Assembly (NCBI GenBank): GCA_003521845.1
Contig: DPHB01000065.1
Coordinates: forward strand, 3,212 to 15,922
Direction: 5' to 3'
Length of the DNA stretch: 12,711 nucleotides
Source of the DNA: Oceanospirillaceae bacterium
GTDB taxonomy: Bacteria > Pseudomonadota > Gammaproteobacteria > Pseudomonadales > Balneatricaceae
Shown here in pieces: positions 7,738-12,711 of the stretch. Both the position numbers and the translations under genes were made by a program. Each line of letters begins with the position of its first letter. Position 1 is the stretch's first letter. A model generated the notes under the pieces. That model was not told the DNA's origin, did not search any database, and worked only from the letters and a program-made list of their open reading frames with translations.

Positions 7738-7992
7738 TTGGAAAATCAAAATTCATATTGGCAGGACAACGTCCGCCTGATCCTTATTTGCTTAGTCATT
7801 TGGTTTATTGTTTCTTTTGGCTTCGGTCTACTACTAGTCGAACCTCTTAACGAGATCCGTCTAGGTGGCTACAAATTAGGTTTCTGGTTTGCCCAACAGG
7901 GTTCCATCTACACCTTTCTAGGTCTCATTTTCTGGTACTCCAAGAAAATGGGCGATCTGGACAAAAAGCACAACGTTGAGGAAGATTCCTAA
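7738..7992 (+). CDS. DUF4212 small membrane protein, sodium:solute symporter partner
   Basis: About 84 residues with a TTG start chosen from the AAGGAG six bases upstream; beginning at ATG 7708 would add ten residues with no ribosome site. Two hydrophobic segments are seen, around residues 11-33 and 44-62, separated by an L-N-E-I-R-L-G-G-Y-K-L-G-F-W-F-A-Q-Q-G-S block that is the family hallmark. The C-terminus is charged. Members of this family are encoded directly before VC_2705-type symporters and are thought to be accessory subunits, comparable to YjcH before ActP in E. coli. Its stop shares one base with the symporter ATG (TAATG), so the two are translationally coupled. Confidence 0.93.
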   Translation: MENQNSYWQDNVRLILICLVIWFIVSFGFGLLLVEPLNEIRLGGYKLGFWFAQQGSIYTFLGLIFWYSKKMGDLDKKHNVEEDS

Positions 7993-9731
7993 TGGATGAG
8001 TTAAGACTCTATACCTACATTGCCGTATTCGGCACGTTTGGTTTATATTTTGCTATCGCTTGGTGGGCCCGTGCCGGTTCTACTAGTGATTTCTACGCCG
8101 CTGGCGGTGGTATAACACCTCTGCAAAACGGTATGGCTATCGGTGCTGACTGGATGTCTGCCGCTTCCTTTATCTCCATGGCAGGTTTAATCGCCTTCTT
8201 GGGTTACGGTGGCTCGGTGTTCCTTATGGGTTGGACTGGTGGTTATGTACTACTAGCCTTGTGTCTTGCCCCTTACATGCGTAAGCACGGTAAGTTCACG
8301 GTACCTGAATTCATCGGTGACCGTTTCTACTCCCAGACAGCACGTACTGTGGCTGTAATCTGCTTGATTCTAGCTTCTTTGACCTACATCATCGGTCAAA
8401 TGAAGGGTGTTGGCGTAGCCTTCTCCCGCTTCCTAGAAGTGGATTACGACATGGGTCTATACATTGGTATGGCCGTGGTATTTGTCTACTCCGTACTAGG
8501 CGGCATGAAGGGTATTACTTACACCCAGATCGCTCAGTACTGTGTACTAATCACTGCCTACACTATTCCTGCTATCTTCATCTCCTTGGAGTTGACTGGT
8601 AACCCAATCCCACAGTTAGGTCTAGGTTCTACTCTAGCCGACGGCAGTGGCGTTTACCTTCTAGACAAGCTAGATATGGTGGTAACCGACCTAGGCTTTA
8701 AGGAATATACTACCGCTAAGCTTGGTAACGGCATCAACATGTTTGCCTACACCATGTCTCTAATGATCGGTACTGCGGGTCTACCTCACGTAATCATGCG
8801 CTTCTTCACTGTACCTTCTGTGAAGGCTGCTCGCCAGTCTGCTGGTTACGCGTTGATCTTCATTGCCTTGCTATACACTGTAGCACCTGCAGTTGGTGCC
8901 ATGGCTCGTTTCAATCTAATGAACACTATTGAGCCTGCTGCCGGTGAAAACTTGGTATACGAAGAGCGTCCTCAATGGTTCAAGGACTGGGAACGTACTG
9001 GTCTACTACAGTTTGAAGACAAGAATGGCGACGGCAAGATCCAATACCTAGCTGACAAAGAAGCGAACGAAATGGTGAAAGTAGACCGTGACATCATGGT
9101 ACTAGCCAACCCATCTATCGCTAACTTGCCTAACTGGGTAATCGCTCTAGTAGCTGCTGGTGGTTTGGCCGCGGCATTGTCTACAGCGGCAGGTTTGTTG
9201 CTAGCCATATCCTCGGCTATTTCTCATGACTTAATGAAGGGTATGTTAACGCCCAACATGTCGGAGAAGAACGAGTTAAGGGCGGGTCGTATTACCATGA
9301 CCTTAGCTATTATCCTGGCTGGTTATCTGGGTTTGAATCCGCCCGGATTCGCAGCCGGTACCGTAGCTATCGCCTTCGGTTTGGCCGCCTCCTCCATCTT
9401 CCCTGCGTTGATGATGGGTATCTTCTCGCGCAAGATGAGCAGCAAGGCCGCTATCTGGGGCATGTGTTCGGGTATCGGTATCACCCTACTGTACGTGTTC
9501 CAGCATAAAGGCATCATGTTTATTCCTGGTACCTCCTTCCTAGGTGGTATGGAAGCCAACTGGTTCTTGGGCATCTCCCCTAACGCCTTCGGTGTAGTGG
9601 GTGCGCTTGTTAACTTTGGTATTGCCTTCATCATCTTGAAGACCGGTGAAGAAGCGCCTCAGGAAATCAAAGAAATGGTTGATAACTTCCGTTCTCCACA
9701 CGGTAAGATTGCCGCCTCTCACGATCACTAA
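7992..9731 (+). CDS. Sodium:solute symporter, VC_2705 subfamily (acetate-permease-like)
   Basis: An inner-membrane Na+-coupled transporter of the SSS family, 579 residues with about 13 hydrophobic segments. The N-terminus D-F-Y-A-A-G-G-G-I-T-P, the G-A-D-W-M-S-A-A-S-F block (about 51-60) and A-I-S-S-A-I-S-H-D-L-M-K (404-415) are characteristic of the ActP-related branch; the likely substrate is a small carboxylate such as acetate, unproven. A hydrophilic insertion at about 315-375 contains D-K-N-G-D-G-K-I-Q-Y (343-352), like an EF-hand/dockerin calcium loop. From memory this insertion belongs to the subfamily. Leucine codons are strongly CTA-biased, about 24 of some 60, clustered in codons 145-390. 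It is coupled to the DUF4212 gene and followed by a strong terminator. Confidence 0.95.
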   Translation: MDELRLYTYIAVFGTFGLYFAIAWWARAGSTSDFYAAGGGITPLQNGMAIGADWMSAASFISMAGLIAFLGYGGSVFLMGWTGGYVLLALCLAPYMRKHGKFTVPEFIGDRFYSQTARTVAVICLILASLTYIIGQMKGVGVAFSRFLEVDYDMGLYIGMAVVFVYSVLGGMKGITYTQIAQYCVLITAYTIPAIFISLELTGNPIPQLGLGSTLADGSGVYLLDKLDMVVTDLGFKEYTTAKLGNGINMFAYTMSLMIGTAGLPHVIMRFFTVPSVKAARQSAGYALIFIALLYTVAPAVGAMARFNLMNTIEPAAGENLVYEERPQWFKDWERTGLLQFEDKNGDGKIQYLADKEANEMVKVDRDIMVLANPSIANLPNWVIALVAAGGLAAALSTAAGLLLAISSAISHDLMKGMLTPNMSEKNELRAGRITMTLAIILAGYLGLNPPGFAAGTVAIAFGLAASSIFPALMMGIFSRKMSSKAAIWGMCSGIGITLLYVFQHKGIMFIPGTSFLGGMEANWFLGISPNAFGVVGALVNFGIAFIILKTGEEAPQEIKEMVDNFRSPHGKIAASHDH

Positions 9732-9751
9732 TCTCGATTAAGTGAGCAACT

Positions 9752-9781
9752 AAAGACCTCCACATTTGTGGGGGTCTTTTT
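9752..9781 (+). terminator. Rho-independent terminator of the symporter operon
   Basis: AAAGACCTCCAC and GTGGGGGTCTTT form a 12-bp stem with one G-U pair around an ATTT loop, followed by further T bases. It starts 20 bases after the symporter stop. The matching A-run on the left arm means it could also work on the opposite strand. Confidence 0.92.
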
Positions 9782-9885
9782 GTTTGTAAGTTAGTTAAAA
9801 ACACGCGACTACTGCTACTAAAGAATCCCCTCAAACGCCAAATAGCTGTTAAAATAGCGCCTGATAAATCTATTGGAACACCAGC

Positions 9886-10350
9886 ATGCTTCGCGCTTTT
9901 TATAAACTTAACCGCCACGTTAAAACAGCCCTGTTTGTGGCCCCCATTTTAATCATCCTTGGCTGGGCAGCTTCTGACATTTGGATGGAAAGCCAAGCCA
10001 TGAAAAGCCGTATCTTTGAACTGCAAGTAGAAAACGGCATGTGTGATGTGATGGCTAAGGAATGCGTGCTAACTTCGGCTGATTTCAAAATCAATGTCTA
10101 TGAAGACAAAGGCCTGACCACCATTAACTCCACCTTCCCACTAGATACAGCCACCTTGTTTTTAGTAGACCAGCAGGATAACGCCACCACCTACCGCATG
10201 GGCATGAAAGACAGTGCCTACTACTGGTATCAAACGACAGAATTAGCCAGCCTATTGGCTAAGCCGGGTAGCACGCAAAAGCTGCGCTTAATTGTTACCG
10301 TTAAAGGCGGCCAATATTTTGTTGAGTTTTATAGCAAAACGGGCTATTAG
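9886..10350 (+). CDS. Hypothetical single-pass membrane protein
   Basis: 154 residues, no family recognised. A basic N-terminus (R-H-V-K) is followed by one hydrophobic segment at about 14-30, which would act as a signal anchor leaving the rest in the periplasm. The outer part has two cysteines, C53 and C60 (C-x6-C), which could form a disulfide, and then alternating hydrophobic/polar stretches ending in F-V-E-F-Y, suggesting a small beta-rich domain. ATG 9886 has only a weak GGA site; TTAAAAT at 9848-9854 could be part of a promoter. It is separated from the symporter by a terminator, so it is probably its own unit. The frame is open throughout with normal-looking codon use, which supports a real gene. 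Confidence 0.75.
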   Translation: MLRAFYKLNRHVKTALFVAPILIILGWAASDIWMESQAMKSRIFELQVENGMCDVMAKECVLTSADFKINVYEDKGLTTINSTFPLDTATLFLVDQQDNATTYRMGMKDSAYYWYQTTELASLLAKPGSTQKLRLIVTVKGGQYFVEFYSKTGY

Positions 10351-10440
10351 ATAGCCCCAACATGCTTAGCTACCATTGCATATTGCCTAGATTATCTCCT
10401 TAAACTGGATTTATGCACGCAGAAAAGCCACAATTAAAGA

Positions 10441-11091
10441 ATGTGTGGACGCTTTAACATTACTGATCATCCTGGCGTATACGACCTGTGCCAAGCATTG
10501 GGCGTGCCTGCCCCTGCGCCCAACTTTAACGTATCGCCAGGTAGTTTGGCGGAGCTAGTTTTAAACTCACCTAAGGGCAATCAAAAACAACTAGGCTACT
10601 GGTCACTGTTGCTGGAAGCCCACCCAAGCAAACCGAAGCAAATTCGCCCCAACCCCAACTACAAAACCTTTAATGCCCAAAGCCGGCGTCTCATGGAAAG
10701 TCAGTTGTGGCAACAGCCCTATAAGGCTCAACGCTGCATAGTACCGGTGAGTGGATTTTATGAATGGAATCAGGGCCAATGTCACTACATTACCCCAGCC
10801 AATGGTGAGGCGTTTGCCATGGCAGGGTTATATCAACAAACCCAAGTTGGTGCTCAGCAAGTACTTAGCTTTAGTATCATCACCCTGCCCCCACAAGCGC
10901 AGTTTTGCCATATTCACGACAAGTCCTACCCATTTGCTTTGTTACCGCAAGAGTATGCTACATGGCTTGATAAGGATGAATTTAGGCCTGACACTTACGA
11001 AAGTTGGATGCACGGGGGAATCCGCCAAGCAATTGATATTGCTAAGGTGAATGCGCCTTACCAACCTAGCGCCCAACGAGATTTGTTTTAA
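10441..11091 (+). CDS. SRAP domain protein, YedK/HMCES family (abasic-site sensor)
   Basis: 216 residues, typical length. The family forms a thiazolidine crosslink between Cys2 and abasic sites in single-stranded DNA, shielding them during replication. The expected active-site residues are all present: N-terminal M-C-G-R-F-N with Cys2, which must be exposed by Met removal and therefore fixes the start; N78 in F-N-A-Q-S-R-R; E108 in G-F-Y-E-W-N; H159 in H-I-H-D-K. Many members have an H-D-R-M-P motif at the last site, here H-D-K-S-Y-P, so the Arg is Lys. No LexA box was found in the 90 bases upstream. It is convergent with the TpsB gene with only 24 bases between, and no terminator was seen there. 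Confidence 0.93.
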   Translation: MCGRFNITDHPGVYDLCQALGVPAPAPNFNVSPGSLAELVLNSPKGNQKQLGYWSLLLEAHPSKPKQIRPNPNYKTFNAQSRRLMESQLWQQPYKAQRCIVPVSGFYEWNQGQCHYITPANGEAFAMAGLYQQTQVGAQQVLSFSIITLPPQAQFCHIHDKSYPFALLPQEYATWLDKDEFRPDTYESWMHGGIRQAIDIAKVNAPYQPSAQRDLF

Positions 11092-11115
11092 GGCTACGTA
11101 TTGGCAGTTTCGCAA

Positions 11116-12711
11116 TTAAAAGCCCTGATTAAGCTCAAACCAAACAGTGTATTCAGGGTCACTGGTTACTAGCGGCGTAGCAGACCCTGTCGGTGTCCCG
11201 ACTAGTACTTTGCCGGAGAGTTTGTCTGGGCCTAACCAGTTGAGACCAAAGCCAGCACCGCTTAAAGCTGCCTTATTTGTACCGGCACCAAGCCAAGGTT
11301 TTTTGTTCACCGTGACCTCAGCGGAATCATAAAACAAGGTACCTATAAGAGACCCGCCAGCTACTTTTGTCAAATGGTAGCGCAATTCCAAGTTAACCAA
11401 ATAACCCTCGTCGCCAGAAGGCGTCCCGGTATTATAAGCCCGCACTCCCTTTACTCCGCTAGTGGCCATTTTCAAAGAAGAATCCAAATTATTTGATGCC
11501 AGTTGCGCAGCGATATTGACATAAACACTGCCTTTTTCTGACAGGTACTGTAGATGGCTAACATTCATGTTAGTTTTAATAAAACTGCCTTTGGCTTGTG
11601 CAGCTAAAGCATCATCAGCTTCGGCATTGGCATCATCAAAGGCAAGCTGGCCATTGGCGATTCCTAAACTCCAATAAGTTGTGCCGCCAAGGCTTTTACT
11701 ATTCTTTACATCACCACTTACGCTAACGCTGGCAGTAGACAAGGTTCTATCTGTCTTGGTAAAGGTTGTTGCAACACGGTCTTTAAGCTCATTAACATCG
11801 TACTTGAGTTGCAAGGTTGCATTATTGTCTAAGGACCTGAGCAATGGTTGTTTTAACCATACGCTTGCAGTACGGGCTGTACCACTGGCATTGGCGTGCA
11901 ATAAATCCTTACCCAAGCGATAGTTCAAAGCCACATAAGAAGCACCCAAGTGCATTCCCTTACCCGTCATTAGACGGTCATAGGAAATACTGCCAAACTT
12001 CATATTATCTTCACTAAACATACCAGTTAAATTTAAAACATCGCCAGACCCACCTAAGTTATTGATGTCCACGGTACCAGTTATACGGTTTGTACCAGTA
12101 TACTTAGCACCATATTGATCAAGTGTGATCTTACCCGCATAAGCTTCACCGTCCTTGGTATCAATAACCACATCCGAACTACCCACTGCAGTGCCAGGTC
12201 TTAAACGAGAATTAACCTTGATACCGGGAATATCAGATAAGTGCAGTAAACTAGTGTACATATTGCTATCTGAAATAATGGTACCGGGCAGCATAGGTGC
12301 CACCGCATCAGCAATTAAATTATCGTTAACCTTACTGTCATTATTTATGACAACCTTGCCATAGGTGGGCTCTATAACCCTTATAGTCACATTGCCTTGG
12401 GAAATATTCTGCTCGGGTAATATGGCACGCACTATCGTGTAGCCTTCATCCTGATAGAATTCTGTTATTCTCGATGCTAACTGGCCAAGTTGATTGATAT
12501 CTTGCGCTGTACATTCTGCATCGGCGACCAATGCATGCAAGGTTTCAGTACTAAATGATTGATTGCCGGTGATAGTTACTTTCTGCAGCATAAACGGATC
12601 ATTTGTAGGTACGCTGCCAGCCACTTTTTCAACTTCGACGATCTTTTCGACTTCGACGATCTTTTCGACTTCAACGATTTTTTCGACTTCAACGATCTTT
12701 TCGACTTCGAC
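11116..12711 (-). CDS. TpsB/FhaC-family outer-membrane two-partner secretion transporter (N-terminus outside window)
   Basis: 531 residues are visible; the 5' end is beyond the right edge. From the N-terminal side: a V-E-V-E-K-I hexapeptide repeat, a POTRA_2-type domain (Q-K-V-T-I-T-G-N-Q-S-F to R-V-I-E), a second POTRA-like region from V-V-I-N-N-D, then an ShlB/FhaC-type beta-barrel from about nucleotide 12140 onwards. The barrel has the loop-6 motif G-V-R-A-Y followed by S-G-D-E-G-Y-L (about 11405-11445), the family signature with the essential Arg, and ends in Phe, as expected for BamA-assembled barrels. These proteins move a large TpsA exoprotein (adhesin, haemolysin or contact-toxin) across the outer membrane. 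No TpsA gene is visible; downstream is the convergent SRAP gene, so a partner would lie upstream or elsewhere. The GTG at 12624 lies inside the open frame and is not the real start. Confidence 0.92.
   Translation of the reverse strand, partial: VEVEKIVEVEKIVEVEKIVEVEKIVEVEKVAGSVPTNDPFMLQKVTITGNQSFSTETLHALVADAECTAQDINQLGQLASRITEFYQDEGYTIVRAILPEQNISQGNVTIRVIEPTYGKVVINNDSKVNDNLIADAVAPMLPGTIISDSNMYTSLLHLSDIPGIKVNSRLRPGTAVGSSDVVIDTKDGEAYAGKITLDQYGAKYTGTNRITGTVDINNLGGSGDVLNLTGMFSEDNMKFGSISYDRLMTGKGMHLGASYVALNYRLGKDLLHANASGTARTASVWLKQPLLRSLDNNATLQLKYDVNELKDRVATTFTKTDRTLSTASVSVSGDVKNSKSLGGTTYWSLGIANGQLAFDDANAEADDALAAQAKGSFIKTNMNVSHLQYLSEKGSVYVNIAAQLASNNLDSSLKMATSGVKGVRAYNTGTPSGDEGYLVNLELRYHLTKVAGGSLIGTLFYDSAEVTVNKKPWLGAGTNKAALSGAGFGLNWLGPDKLSGKVLVGTPTGSATPLVTSDPEYTVWFELNQGF
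12625..12711 (-). repeat. In-frame 18-bp tandem repeat encoding V-E-V-E-K-I units
   Basis: Read on the minus strand, units of GTCGAAGTCGAAAAGATC repeat in the TpsB frame; four full units and a fifth ending in K-V are visible, and the array continues past the right edge. Units differ only at third positions (GTC/GTT, AAG/AAA), so every copy encodes the same peptide except the last, which has Val for Ile. Because the unit is 18 bp, copy-number changes would keep the reading frame. Confidence 0.95.

Noticed and set aside
10351..10440. LexA box upstream of the SRAP gene (CTG...CAG at about 10406-10423)
   Set aside because: The half-sites are twelve bases apart rather than ten and the flanks do not match the consensus.
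11092..11115. Bidirectional terminator between the SRAP and TpsB genes
   Set aside because: The 24-base gap holds no GC-rich stem followed by a T-run on either strand.
12622..12624. GTG at 12624 as the start of the TpsB gene
   Set aside because: The same frame stays open to the window edge and encodes a regular peptide repeat immediately before it, and a start here would leave no signal peptide.
12625..12711. CRISPR-like array
   Set aside because: The 18-bp units are directly adjacent with no spacers and are in frame with a coding gene.

Overview
The window looks like chromosomal DNA of a gram-negative bacterium, most likely a marine or aquatic gammaproteobacterium of moderate GC. The organism is inferred from gene content: a DUF294/DnaQ-like exonuclease pair divergent from a DUF4212 plus VC_2705-type sodium:solute symporter pair, a Tat-exported branched-chain-amino-acid-type binding protein, and an outer-membrane TpsB transporter. 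No rRNA, tRNA, CRISPR array, insertion sequence or phage gene was seen. No gene-free stretch exceeds about 260 bases.

Region 1 (1-4753, minus strand) is a five-gene HAAT-family ABC importer operon. In transcription order it reads: Tat-signal substrate-binding protein, LivH-type permease, LivM-type permease, LivG-type ATPase, LivF-type ATPase (3' end cut off by the window edge). The last four genes are tightly packed (1-base overlap, then 11- and 10-base gaps, each with a clear Shine-Dalgarno). The binding-protein gene is separated from them by 189 bases that carry a rho-independent terminator-like hairpin followed by a second perfect hairpin. This probably makes the binding protein more abundant than the membrane parts. 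The substrate cannot be told from sequence alone.

Region 2 (4929-7480, minus strand) holds two overlapping genes: a cNMP-binding/CBS/DUF294 nucleotidyltransferase-like protein and a DEDDh exonuclease of the DnaQ type. Divergent from them (7738-9731, plus strand) are DUF4212 and a large Na+/solute symporter of the acetate-permease-like class. The symporter operon ends in a strong terminator. The shared intergenic region contains a nested inverted repeat of 57 bases. The four genes plausibly form one functional module in which the DUF294 protein senses a nucleotide and affects uptake, but that link is inference.

Region 3 (9886-11091, plus strand) has a small membrane-anchored protein of unknown function and an SRAP (YedK/HMCES) protein with all expected catalytic residues. 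Region 4 (11116 to the right edge, minus strand) is a TpsB/FhaC-type outer-membrane transporter. Before its first POTRA domain it carries an in-frame 18-bp tandem repeat encoding a V-E-V-E-K-I hexapeptide, running off the window edge. This is the most unusual element in the window. No TpsA exoprotein partner is visible.
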